Origin: JANRKG01 sp033763635
Lineage (GTDB): Bacteria; Cyanobacteriota; Cyanobacteriia; GCF-001939115
NCBI GenBank assembly: GCA_033763635.1
Contig: JANRKG010000389.1
Span: 1-33,150, forward strand
DNA: 33,150 nucleotides
Direction of reading: 5' to 3'
The notes below the pieces were generated by a model, which had not been told where the DNA came from, did not search any database, and saw only the letters and a list, made by a program, of their open reading frames with translations. The position numbers were made by a program, and so were the translations under genes. Positions within the stretch are counted from its first letter, which is position 1, and each line of letters opens with the position of its first letter. This document shows, one piece after another, positions 23,875 through 31,625 of the stretch.

Positions 23875-23959
23875 CCCCTTCCCTTGTGGTTCGATCGCCG
23901 CTTCCCCCGTTGTTGCAACAGAAACCGCTGTAGACTGGGATAGCAATGTTGAACCGAAA

Positions 23960-23964
23960 AAGGA
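23960..23964 (+). promoter_or_regulatory. Ribosome binding site for proS
   Basis: AAGGA lies 8 bases before ATG 23973. It supports that start over the ATG at 23946, which has no such site and would add nine residues (MLNRKRNQA) not expected in this family. Confidence 0.65.
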
Positions 23965-23972
23965 ATCAGGCC

Positions 23973-25784
23973 ATGCGGCTGTCTCAGATGCTCTTTGTCA
24001 CCCTTCGGGAAGACCCAGCGGAGGCGGAGATCCCCAGTCATAAGCTGTTACTCCGGGCCGGGTATATCCGGAGGGTTGCCAGTGGGATCTATGCTTATCT
24101 GCCGCTGATGTGGCGGGTGTTGCAGAAAGTTTCTGAGATTGTGCGCCAGGAGATGAATGCTGAGGGTGCCCAGGAGTGTCTACTTCCTCAACTGCAACCC
24201 TCGGAGCTTTGGCAGGAGTCGGGACGGTGGGATACCTATACCAAAGCGGAGGGAATCATGTTTGCCCTGCGCGATCGTCAAGAGCGAGAATTGGGCCTGG
24301 GTCCCACTCACGAAGAGGTGATTACAGCCGTCACCCGTGATATGGTGCGCTCCTACCGCCAGTTACCCCAGAACCTGTACCAGATTCAAACGAAGTTTCG
24401 GGACGAGATCCGCCCTCGCTTTGGCTTGATGCGGGGTCGTGAGTTCATCATGAAGGATGCCTATTCCTTTGATGCAGATGAGGCGGGTTTAAAGCAAACT
24501 TACGCAGCAATGGATCGCGCTTACCGCAATATCTTTACTCGCTGTGGCTTGGCTTTCCGGGCTGTCGATGCCGATTCGGGGGCGATCGGTGGCTCTGGTT
24601 CTCAAGAGTTCATGGTCCTGGCGGAAGCGGGAGAAGATGAGGTGCTGTACACCGAAGACGGAAAATACTCTGCAAACGTTGAAAAAGCCGTTGCCCTCCC
24701 TCCCGATGCTGAACCCTCTGCCTTTACCACCTACGAAAAACGAGAAACCCCCGGCACCAACACGATCGAATCCCTGAGCAAGTTCTTGAAATGCTCTCCC
24801 ACCCAGATCGTGAAAAACGTGATTTACCAGGCAACCTATGACACGGGCTTAACCGTGCTGGTGCTGGTGAGCATCCGCGGGGATCAGGAGGTGAATGAAG
24901 TCAAACTGCAAAATGAATTGGTCAAACGGGCCAGTCAATATCAGGCAAACGCCGTATTGGGTCTGAAAGTTCCCGACGGAGATGCCCAGACTCAATGGGC
25001 CACCCAACCTCTACCCCTCGGTTATATTGCGCCCGATCTGGAAGATGGGTTTATTAAGTCCGACAAATATCTAGCTCCCAGCTTCTTACGACTCGCTGAT
25101 GAAACGGTGATGGAGTTGAAGAACTTTGTCACGGGAGCGAATGAATCTAACCATCACGTTTTGGGAGCAAATTGGGGAGACTCGTTTGCACGACCCAAAG
25201 AAGTCGTTGATCTGCGGAAAGCCCGACCCGACGATCGCGCTCTTCACGATCCCACCCAATGCCTGAAGAGCGCCAGAGGTATCGAAGTGGGGCACATTTT
25301 TCAACTGGGCACGAAGTATTCGAAGGCGTTGGGAGCAACTTACACCAACGAACAGGGGGAAGAGTTGCCCCTGGTGATGGGTTGCTATGGGATTGGGGTT
25401 TCCCGATTAGCCCAATCGGCTGTAGAGCAATCCTACGACAAGGATGGGATTATTTGGCCTGTGGCGATCGCCCCCTACCAAGCTATTGTCGTCATCCCAA
25501 ACGTGACAGACAAACAACAGGTAGAAGCCGCAGAAAGGATCTACACCGAACTCAAACAGGCCGGAATTGAAACGATCCTGGACGATCGGGATGAACGACC
25601 TGGCGTGAAATTCAAAGATGCAGACCTGATTGGCATCCCCTACCGCATTGTGACGGGTCGATCGCTGCAATCAGGCAAGGTAGAAGTCGTACAACGGGCC
25701 ACCAAAGCCTCTCAGGAAATTCCACTAGAGGAGTTAACAGCAACTCTGAAAAAGTGGATTCACGAGGCGTTGGGTGATGGGTAA
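23973..25784 (+). CDS. proS: Prolyl-tRNA synthetase, bacterial type
   Basis: This class II synthetase charges tRNA-Pro. At 603 aa it is the bacterial form with the editing (INS) domain between motifs 2 and 3. MRLSQMLFVTLRE at the start is the usual N-terminus. FRDEIRPRFGLMRGREFIMK is motif 2, the INS domain spans roughly residues 225-400, and GCYGIGVSRL is motif 3. The C-terminal anticodon-binding domain includes LDDRDERPGVKFKDADLIG. ATG 23973 is chosen for its AAGGA site. It follows the metalloprotease after 98 bp on the same strand. Confidence 0.96.
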   Translation: MRLSQMLFVTLREDPAEAEIPSHKLLLRAGYIRRVASGIYAYLPLMWRVLQKVSEIVRQEMNAEGAQECLLPQLQPSELWQESGRWDTYTKAEGIMFALRDRQERELGLGPTHEEVITAVTRDMVRSYRQLPQNLYQIQTKFRDEIRPRFGLMRGREFIMKDAYSFDADEAGLKQTYAAMDRAYRNIFTRCGLAFRAVDADSGAIGGSGSQEFMVLAEAGEDEVLYTEDGKYSANVEKAVALPPDAEPSAFTTYEKRETPGTNTIESLSKFLKCSPTQIVKNVIYQATYDTGLTVLVLVSIRGDQEVNEVKLQNELVKRASQYQANAVLGLKVPDGDAQTQWATQPLPLGYIAPDLEDGFIKSDKYLAPSFLRLADETVMELKNFVTGANESNHHVLGANWGDSFARPKEVVDLRKARPDDRALHDPTQCLKSARGIEVGHIFQLGTKYSKALGATYTNEQGEELPLVMGCYGIGVSRLAQSAVEQSYDKDGIIWPVAIAPYQAIVVIPNVTDKQQVEAAERIYTELKQAGIETILDDRDERPGVKFKDADLIGIPYRIVTGRSLQSGKVEVVQRATKASQEIPLEELTATLKKWIHEALGDG

Positions 25785-25842
25785 TGGGTGCATTCCTCCC
25801 ATCATCCTGCCTAATAAAGCAGAACAGCTCAGTCAAGAAAGT

Positions 25843-25873
25843 TTGTATTCGTACCTTTTTTGCGTAGTACAAT
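25843..25873 (+). promoter_or_regulatory. Possible promoter of the MarR-type gene
   Basis: TTGTAT (25843-25848) and TACAAT (25868-25873) are separated by 19 bp, slightly long for a sigma-70-type promoter. The second box lies 26 bp before the GTG start at 25899. No strong terminator is seen in the 114 bp between proS and this gene. Confidence 0.3.
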
Positions 25874-25898
25874 ATAGACACTGTGACGGTTAAGTTTT

Positions 25899-26393
25899 GT
25901 GGATTCTACCGATTCGATTTCCAGTTCTAAGTCAGCCAACGATCGCCAGACCAGCGCTCAGGTTGCGGCGCGGGAGTCTTTTTTGCCATTACTACGGGAG
26001 TTTGTCAGAGCCTATCAGTCATTTCAGATTTACGACGAAGATCACATTCGCCAACTGGGGTTAACCTGTCCCCAATTTGATGTAATTGCTACCTTGGGAA
26101 ATACTCCTGGTATGACGATGCACCAGCTTGCTGAGAAGACTCTGGTGACGAAGGGAACCCTAACAGGCATTGTCGATCGTCTTGAAAAGAAAAGACTGGT
26201 CCGGCGGGAGGTGCCCCCCAACGATCGGCGATGTTTCGTGATTGTGCTTACGCCAGAGGGGGAACAGGTGTTTGAAGAAGTCTTTCCGGTTCACATGGCT
26301 TACTTGAAAGAACGGTTTAATCGGTTGAGCGAATCGGAATTTCAACAGGCACTTCAAGTCTGTAAGCGCTTACGGGAAGTTTTTTCCCGGTAA
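25899..26393 (+). CDS. MarR-family transcriptional regulator
   Basis: This 164-aa protein has a central winged helix-turn-helix. The recognition part reads MTMHQLAEKTLVTKGTLTGIVDRLEKKRLVRRE (residues about 74-106), and the wing contains PNDRRCFVIVLT, both characteristic of MarR. Flanking helices (about 30-50 and 120-160) would form the dimer. It starts with GTG at 25899; the first 20 residues are Ser-rich and poorly conserved in style, so a later start cannot be excluded. There is one Cys in the wing (C112) and no obvious ligand. Its target may be its own promoter or the downstream genes; no operator was identified. Confidence 0.9.
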   Translation: MDSTDSISSSKSANDRQTSAQVAARESFLPLLREFVRAYQSFQIYDEDHIRQLGLTCPQFDVIATLGNTPGMTMHQLAEKTLVTKGTLTGIVDRLEKKRLVRREVPPNDRRCFVIVLTPEGEQVFEEVFPVHMAYLKERFNRLSESEFQQALQVCKRLREVFSR

Positions 26394-26506
26394 TCAATGA
26401 TTCTGCTCGGTTGGCAGTGCTTTAATTTCAGGAAAATGCTTGTCGCTTCACTCTGGGGTATAGTACCCTCTAACCACATCCTGAAAATGATCCTGAAAAT
26501 GCCGAC

Positions 26507-27313
26507 ATGGAAGTTGTTACTGTCCTCTTCACAGGTTTGATTGCCCTGATCACCCCCGCTGGCTATGTCGTCGATCGTGGTTTAGAGGGGGCAATCCGGT
26601 CGCAATTCAAGACGGTCGAACAGCTTCAGGTGCGGGTGGATAATGCACCGAGTTATCAAATTATTCAGGGCAAAGCCGATCGGGTACGCATTGCCGGACG
26701 GGGGCTGTTTCCCATTCCAGAACTACGGATTGCGGCGTTGGAGTTGGAATTGGATCGGGTGGAGTTGGACCCCAGCAGTTTAGGGCAGCGTCCTCGGTGG
26801 ACCCGTCCTCTCCAGGCAGGGGTCAGGGTAGTGCTGACTCAAACGGATTTGAATCAAGCGTTGCGATCACCTGCCCTCACCGCCCAACTCCGCAACTTGG
26901 CCATTAGTCTACCGAACTTTCCCCAGGCTCAGCAGGTGCAACGGTACGACTTTCTCAACCCCCAAGTGACCTTCCTCCATCCAAACCGCTTTCGCTTTCA
27001 GGTCGAATTTCAAGAACAAGGATTTCCCGATAAGCTGCTCATTACCCTGGAAGCTAGTATCAATGTTGTGGCGGGTTCCCAGATTCAAATCACTGATCCA
27101 ATTGCCAGGGTTAATAATGAACTTGTTCCCGATCGCATCGTCAACTCTTTTGTCAATGGAGTCAATCAACAGTTTGATCTCCGCAGATTAGAGATCTCTG
27201 GCTTAACGGTGCGAGTTTTAAAGTTTAACCTCAAAGCAGGTCAGGAGGTTGAACTTGCAGCCTTTGTCCGAGCCGAGGCGAATCAAATGGCAACCCTTCT
27301 TACCCCCCCTTAA
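26507..27313 (+). CDS. DUF2993 (LmeA-family) phospholipid-binding-domain protein
   Basis: This 268-aa protein resembles the DUF2993 family common in cyanobacteria and actinobacteria. The actinobacterial member LmeA binds phospholipids. An N-terminal hydrophobic stretch (VLFTGLIALITPAGYVV) may be a signal or membrane anchor. DRVRIAGRGLFPIPELRIAALELELDRVELD is the family's most typical part (residues about 58-90), followed by long beta-strands and ISGLTVRVLKFNL near the end. The role in cyanobacteria is not established. The GerMN gene follows after 5 bp, so the two are probably cotranscribed. Confidence 0.82.
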   Translation: MEVVTVLFTGLIALITPAGYVVDRGLEGAIRSQFKTVEQLQVRVDNAPSYQIIQGKADRVRIAGRGLFPIPELRIAALELELDRVELDPSSLGQRPRWTRPLQAGVRVVLTQTDLNQALRSPALTAQLRNLAISLPNFPQAQQVQRYDFLNPQVTFLHPNRFRFQVEFQEQGFPDKLLITLEASINVVAGSQIQITDPIARVNNELVPDRIVNSFVNGVNQQFDLRRLEISGLTVRVLKFNLKAGQEVELAAFVRAEANQMATLLTPP

Positions 27314-27318
27314 TTGTT

Positions 27319-27945
27319 ATGGATCAACGTCCCAGTTCCCGCCTACCCCTGATAATTGTCACCCTCTCTGCTGCCGCTGCTGTCATCGGGGGTGGAGTTG
27401 CCTGGGTGAATTGGCAACAATCGAACTCAACTGGACAGGTTTCTCAGCCCACCACAGCCTTCTCTCCAACGCAGCCTCCCGCCGTCTCCCCGGTCCCCAT
27501 TAGTCCCTCCACTGAAAAAACAGTGCAGGTTTACTGGCTAAAAGCAAGTGATACTCAGGTGGAATTGGCCTCCAGCCCTGTAAAAATTAGTGCATCCTCG
27601 AAGCAAAGTGCCACAGACATTAAACTGGCACTGGAAAGATTGTTAGAGGGACCTGCCAACTCCACCCTCACAACCACCATCCCCCAGGGGACAAAATTGC
27701 GGAGCGTCTCTGTAAAAGCGGACGGCATTCATGTCGATCTCTCCCAGGATTTTGTTTCGGGGGGGGGCACCACATCGATGTCAGCCCGCCTTGCCCAGAT
27801 TCTCTATACCGCAACCGGATCACAACCGGATGCCAAAGTCTGGATTGCGGTTGAAGGAAAACCTTTAGAGGTTCTTGGTGGGGAAGGGATTGTAGTCAAT
27901 CAACCCCTCACCCGAAAAGTCTTTGAACGCGATTATGCCCTCTAA
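27319..27945 (+). CDS. GerMN-domain envelope protein
   Basis: This 208-aa protein has one N-terminal transmembrane or signal segment (LPLIIVTLSAAAAVIGGGVAWV, residues about 9-30). A Pro/Ser/Thr-rich linker follows, then a GerMN domain (about 70-195) with VYWLK, ALERLLEGP, and VSVKADGIHVDLSQDF. GerMN domains occur in spore germination protein GerM and the LpqB lipoprotein, and in cyanobacteria are usually of unknown envelope function. There is no lipobox Cys, so it is not an obvious lipoprotein. It is 5 bp downstream of the DUF2993 gene. Confidence 0.87.
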   Translation: MDQRPSSRLPLIIVTLSAAAAVIGGGVAWVNWQQSNSTGQVSQPTTAFSPTQPPAVSPVPISPSTEKTVQVYWLKASDTQVELASSPVKISASSKQSATDIKLALERLLEGPANSTLTTTIPQGTKLRSVSVKADGIHVDLSQDFVSGGGTTSMSARLAQILYTATGSQPDAKVWIAVEGKPLEVLGGEGIVVNQPLTRKVFERDYAL

Positions 27946-27957
27946 ATAGGCTTGAGG

Positions 27958-27982
27958 AACCTTTGATGGCCCCTTCAAGGTT
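27958..27982. terminator. Weak bidirectional hairpin between convergent genes
   Basis: AACCTT(T)GA at 27958-27966 can pair with TCAAGGTT at 27975-27982 with one bulged T, followed by a short T-run (TTTTCCC). It lies between the GerMN stop and the ArsR-type stop and partly overlaps the latter. Confidence 0.45.
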
Positions 27983-28328
27983 TTCCCGCCAGACTGAAGG
28001 ACCGGAAAAACTGGGCTTGCTGCTCAATGCGACTGGCAAGACGATCGCAAACCATCCCACATAGCTCAAAAATCAAATCATCCTCAATGCTGTAGTACGC
28101 CGACGTTCCTTCACTACGACGACTCAAAATTCCAGCTTGCAGCATGACTTTTAGATGCTTTGAGACATTGGCCTGACTGGTTTCAGTCGCCTCCACCAAA
28201 TCTTGAACGCACTTTTCTCCGTCACGCAACACGTTCAGCAATCGTAGACGAGTTGGTTCCGAGAGAACACTAAAGTACTCAGCGACTTGCTGAACAACTT
28301 CGGTCGGTACAGGCTGGGCTGATTCCAT
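27975..28328 (-). CDS. ArsR/SmtB-family transcriptional regulator
   Basis: This 117-aa protein has the winged helix-turn-helix of ArsR/SmtB repressors. SEPTRLRLLNVLRDGEKCVQDL (about residues 23-44) leads into the recognition part TSQANVSKHLKVMLQAGIL, and the wing is SRRSEGTSAYYSI. Cys residues are C40 in the place of the alpha-3 metal site and C90 and C94 in the last helix (ELCGMVCD). The classical CxC of ArsR is not complete, so the sensor could be metal, thiol or redox. It is transcribed away from the 550-bp gene-free region and has no visible partner transporter. Confidence 0.9.
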   Translation of the reverse strand: MESAQPVPTEVVQQVAEYFSVLSEPTRLRLLNVLRDGEKCVQDLVEATETSQANVSKHLKVMLQAGILSRRSEGTSAYYSIEDDLIFELCGMVCDRLASRIEQQAQFFRSFSLAGKP

Positions 28329-28641
28329 GAAGTTTTACGTAGAGAGGTATTGATCCCCAGATTCTAGCAGCCTATTCAAGGTCTTACTAGAGCAGAATCC
28401 ATATTTTTAGGTAGGAAACAATACACAATATAGAATCAAGAAACTTAAATGTCTGTAAAGGGATCTTGAATAAATCGTATTCTTCGGAGGGGATCTATTA
28501 AATTAGGGGTAGCAGTCAGTGCATCGACAGATCTCATTTTGGCCCCTCTTTACGAAAAAAGTTTTTTGATTTGTAGAGTTCAAGGAAGCCCTGACACTTT
28601 TCTCCTTGTAAAGTATATTAATTTTTGATTGGAATGAAACC

Positions 28642-28694
28642 TTGACTGTCTTTTAACCATTGAGCCAGGGAATCAATGGTTAAAAGACAGTTAA
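28642..28694. repeat. Perfect 19-bp inverted repeat (long hairpin) upstream of the histidine kinase
   Basis: ACTGTCTTTTAACCATTGA (28645-28663) is perfectly complementary to 28673-28691, with a 9-base loop GCCAGGGAA. A G-T wobble and two A-T pairs extend the stem to 22 bp (28642-28694). No T-run follows on either strand, so a plain terminator is unlikely. It lies about 190 bp before the kinase start. Confidence 0.9.
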
Positions 28695-28710
28695 ATGGTA
28701 CAAAACCATT
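28694..28710. repeat. Small hairpin AATGGT/ACCATT next to the long inverted repeat
   Basis: AATGGT (28694-28699) pairs with ACCATT (28705-28710) around ACAAA. The same AATGGT/ACCATT cores occur in the arms of the long inverted repeat, so alternative pairings are possible in RNA. Confidence 0.6.
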
Positions 28711-28734
28711 AGATAGAGTGGGTCTATTGGTTAC

Positions 28735-28786
28735 GTTGAAAGGATTGGTTGAAAGGATTGGTTGAGAGGATTAGTTGAAAAGATTA
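28735..28786. repeat. Four tandem 13-bp repeats (GTTGAAAGGATTG)
   Basis: Units are 28735-28747 and 28748-28760 (identical, GTTGAAAGGATTG), 28761-28773 (two changes) and 28774-28786 (two changes), followed by a partial fifth GTTGAA. They lie about 100 bp before the kinase start. Cyanobacterial short tandem repeats are often 7 bp, so the 13-bp unit is less usual. Confidence 0.9.
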
Positions 28787-28884
28787 GTTGAATTGCCTTT
28801 GCTGCAATCAATTGATCTGTTGTTGAGTGTTTCCCCTGATTACTCTGTTGATGTACTGTTTACGGGCACGGATTGTTGACTCAG

Positions 28885-31539
28885 ATGCAAAACTCTCAGG
28901 AGCGCAACGTCTGGTTACGAAGACTCATTGACCGACTCTGGCAATCTCCAGAGCTGAAGTCTATATTGCAGACCGCGATCGATGGAATTTCAGAGCTTCT
29001 AAAGCCTGACCGTTGCTGCTTTCTCTGGTATTTTACTGACCGCCAGAGAATTCATGTTGTCTATGAACGTATTTGTGACGGCAACATAGCAGAATCACGA
29101 TTTTATGGCTTAGAATCCCCTCTTTTGCCCCCAGATGATACACCCGATCGGGTGATGGGGTCCTGGTATACCCTTCCAGAGGCATTTAAGACGGCAACTG
29201 CCATTGTGCAGGATGGTTTAGTTGTGCAGTGCCCTTCCATTACGAATACGGGGGCGTTGGGGAAGGTTATTCAACTCCTGTCTCGCATCCCAGACGTTAA
29301 CCCACCCCCCATCCATTCGAACTTAGACGAAATTGGGAATGTTTTGTTACCGATTAAGGTGCAGGAGGGTTGGTTAGGTTTGGTTTCCTGCTTCTCTAAT
29401 CAGCCGCGATCCTGGTCTCTGGAAGACCTGGATCGCGCACAGGTCGTTGCCCAGCAGTTATCGATCGCCATCCGCCAAGCCCAGGTCTATGAGCAAGTTG
29501 AGAGACAGGCGCAACGGGAGCGGCTGATCAACCAAATCACCAGTCAAACTCGCCATAGTTTTGATCTGCGCGAGATTTTAACCCAGGCGATCGCCCACTT
29601 ACGCGATGCGTTGGTACTAGACCGATGCTTACTTTATCTGGTAGATGAATCCCTGAATGTGGATCAGGGAACCAAGCAGGTTTCTAATTTTTTCTGGGAA
29701 GAGGATGAGGAAAGCCAAAGCACGGGCCGCAGACAGACCCACAAGCATCTGTTTGAAGTCACGAGTCAAGCCTGCGGTTCCTCCCTGGAACAGTTTGACA
29801 GTCATGACCCGATGACTCAGTGGGTGATGCAACATCGTCAGTTACTCTCCATTCCAGATGTGAAGCAAGATGAACGGTTAGCGGACGATCGTGATTTTTA
29901 TCTGGATGCCCAGATCCGCTCTTCCCTCGTTCTGCCAGTACAAGCCGATGGAAAATTACAGGCTATTCTGTATCTCAATCAATGCACCCATCTGCGGTTC
30001 TGGTCTAAAGCAGAACAAGAGCTTGCAAAGGCTGTCGCTGATCAATTAGCTATCTCAATCCAGCAAGCCCGTTTGTATGTCCAAACTCGGCGGCAAATGG
30101 AGCGGGAATCCCTGTTACGACTGGTTAGTGACAATATTCATAGTACATTAGAACTGGAAACTATTCTTCAGACAGTCGTGCATAAAGTCCGCCAACTGCT
30201 GAATAGCGATCGGGTCATCATTTACCAGTTCACCCCGGAAGGGGGGCAAGTTGTTCTGGAAGAATTGCTGGGAAAATGCCCGTCGGTGCTCGATAAGTTC
30301 CGACGGGATGATTACTTCCTGAGAAAGTACACCCAACTATTTGGTCCAGAACAGGTCCAAATCATCCACAACACCTACACTTCTAGCTTAAGTAACGATT
30401 ACCTCGCCTTTCTGCGACGGGTACAGGTTCTGGCTCAAGTCATTGTCCCCGTACTCATTGGTTCGCAAGTGTGGGGGTTACTGATTGTGCATGAGTGCCA
30501 GGACCCCCGTGTTTGGAAACCGTCTGATGTGTATCTACTGCAACAATTAGCCTCGCGGATGGCGATCGCTATCCGTCAGGCAGAACTCTATGATCAGGTG
30601 AAGATGTCCGCCGCCCGTGCAGAAAGCAAGGCAGAAGAACTGGAGCGTGCCCTGCATCAACTTCAACAGGCCCAATCCCAATTGATTCAGAGCGAAAAAA
30701 TGTCCAGTCTGGGGCAGTTGGTAGCGGGGGTGGCCCATGAAATCAATAATCCGGTCAACTTCATTTCTGGGAACTTACAATACGCGACCCAGTACATTGA
30801 AGATTTGCTGTCCCTGGTGAAACTGTATCAGCAGTATTATCCAGACCCAGTACCAGAAGTGCAGGCAGAGATCGACGAGATTGAGCTGGAGTTTTTGCAA
30901 GATGATCTGCCAAAACTCTTTTCTTCCATGTTGGTCGGAGCCGATCGCATCCGGCAAATTGTCCTGTCCCTCCGCAGTTTCTCCCGTCTGGATGAGGCCG
31001 AAATGAAGCCTGTGAATATCCATGACGGCATTGATAGTACCCTGCTCATTCTTCAGAACCGTCTGAAGGCAACCCCTGGTCGAATCCCCATCGAAATTGT
31101 GAAAGAGTACGATGAGCTACCGCTAGTGGAATGCTATGCGGGTCAGTTGAACCAGGTCTTTATGAACGTGTTGAGTAATGCGATCGATGCCCTGGAAGAG
31201 ATGGTAATCCAGCACCCCGATCGAGAGGAGAAGCCTCGCGTGGTGATTCGCACGGAACAATTGAATAGCGATCGGGTGGTCGTTCGCGTGATTGACAACG
31301 GGCCGGGGATGTCGGAAGAAGTACGGCGTAAGCTCTTTGACCCCTTCTTTACAACGAAAGAAGTGGGCAAAGGCACTGGACTGGGCATGTCCATTAGCTA
31401 CAAAATTATTGCCGAGAAGCATGGGGGGATACTGCGGTGTTGGTCGGAGCCTGGGAACGGGGCTGAATTCTGGATTGAGATTCCCATTCAGCAAACTAGC
31501 CATGAAGCTTCTTCCTCGGCTGGAGTAGTCGCTGCCTGA
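28885..31539 (+). CDS. GAF-domain sensor histidine kinase (three GAF domains, one cyanobacteriochrome-like)
   Basis: This protein of 884 aa has three GAF domains (about residues 15-195, 215-395 and 410-575), a coiled coil (about 580-612) and a C-terminal kinase. The H-box is VAHEINNP with His618, the N-box is NVLSNAIDAL, and DNGPGMSEE and GKGTGLGMS form the ATP lid. There are no transmembrane segments, so it is cytoplasmic. GAF3 resembles phytochrome/cyanobacteriochrome GAF domains, but Asp505-Tyr506 stands where the chromophore Cys-His pair is expected. Starts at TTG 28873 or TTG 28876 are also open; ATG 28885 is chosen, though no clear ribosome site precedes any of them. No response regulator lies beside it. 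Confidence 0.92.
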   Translation: MQNSQERNVWLRRLIDRLWQSPELKSILQTAIDGISELLKPDRCCFLWYFTDRQRIHVVYERICDGNIAESRFYGLESPLLPPDDTPDRVMGSWYTLPEAFKTATAIVQDGLVVQCPSITNTGALGKVIQLLSRIPDVNPPPIHSNLDEIGNVLLPIKVQEGWLGLVSCFSNQPRSWSLEDLDRAQVVAQQLSIAIRQAQVYEQVERQAQRERLINQITSQTRHSFDLREILTQAIAHLRDALVLDRCLLYLVDESLNVDQGTKQVSNFFWEEDEESQSTGRRQTHKHLFEVTSQACGSSLEQFDSHDPMTQWVMQHRQLLSIPDVKQDERLADDRDFYLDAQIRSSLVLPVQADGKLQAILYLNQCTHLRFWSKAEQELAKAVADQLAISIQQARLYVQTRRQMERESLLRLVSDNIHSTLELETILQTVVHKVRQLLNSDRVIIYQFTPEGGQVVLEELLGKCPSVLDKFRRDDYFLRKYTQLFGPEQVQIIHNTYTSSLSNDYLAFLRRVQVLAQVIVPVLIGSQVWGLLIVHECQDPRVWKPSDVYLLQQLASRMAIAIRQAELYDQVKMSAARAESKAEELERALHQLQQAQSQLIQSEKMSSLGQLVAGVAHEINNPVNFISGNLQYATQYIEDLLSLVKLYQQYYPDPVPEVQAEIDEIELEFLQDDLPKLFSSMLVGADRIRQIVLSLRSFSRLDEAEMKPVNIHDGIDSTLLILQNRLKATPGRIPIEIVKEYDELPLVECYAGQLNQVFMNVLSNAIDALEEMVIQHPDREEKPRVVIRTEQLNSDRVVVRVIDNGPGMSEEVRRKLFDPFFTTKEVGKGTGLGMSISYKIIAEKHGGILRCWSEPGNGAEFWIEIPIQQTSHEASSSAGVVAA

Positions 31540-31546
31540 GGGGCTG

Positions 31547-31574
31547 TTGAGAAAAGGTTAAACTTCTTTAGAAT
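31547..31574 (+). promoter_or_regulatory. Candidate promoter of the aminopeptidase gene
   Basis: TTGAGA (31547-31552), a 16-bp spacer and TAGAAT (31569-31574) fit a sigma-70-type promoter. It lies in the 86-bp gap after the kinase stop and would give a leader of about 45 bases. Confidence 0.4.
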
Positions 31575-31625
31575 AGAGAATATCCTGAGGTTTTAGGAAT
31601 TGCCTCAATCGCCCCCCATTCTGCC

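Larger units (their letters stand above)
28329..28872. other. 544-bp gene-free region with inverted and tandem repeats
   Basis: No ORF of note was found in any frame. In the histidine-kinase frame stops occur at 28750, 28789, 28813, 28837 and 28849, so the kinase does not start earlier. The region is AT-rich and divergent, holding the promoters for the ArsR-type gene (minus) and the kinase (plus). It contains a perfect 19-bp inverted repeat, a small hairpin, and four tandem 13-bp repeats, listed separately. Confidence 0.7.

Noticed and set aside
25775..25804. TGATGGG/CCCATCA inverted repeat at the proS end as a terminator
   Set aside because: The 7-bp stem has a 16-base loop and no T-run, so termination is not supported.
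26456..26468. GGGTA-TAG-TACCC palindrome upstream of the DUF2993 gene as an operator
   Set aside because: Only five bases per arm, common by chance, and no second copy near the MarR gene.
28329..28450. ArsR-type 12-2-12 operator upstream of the ArsR gene
   Set aside because: No convincing palindrome with the expected spacing was found; GATTCT and AGAATC are too far apart.
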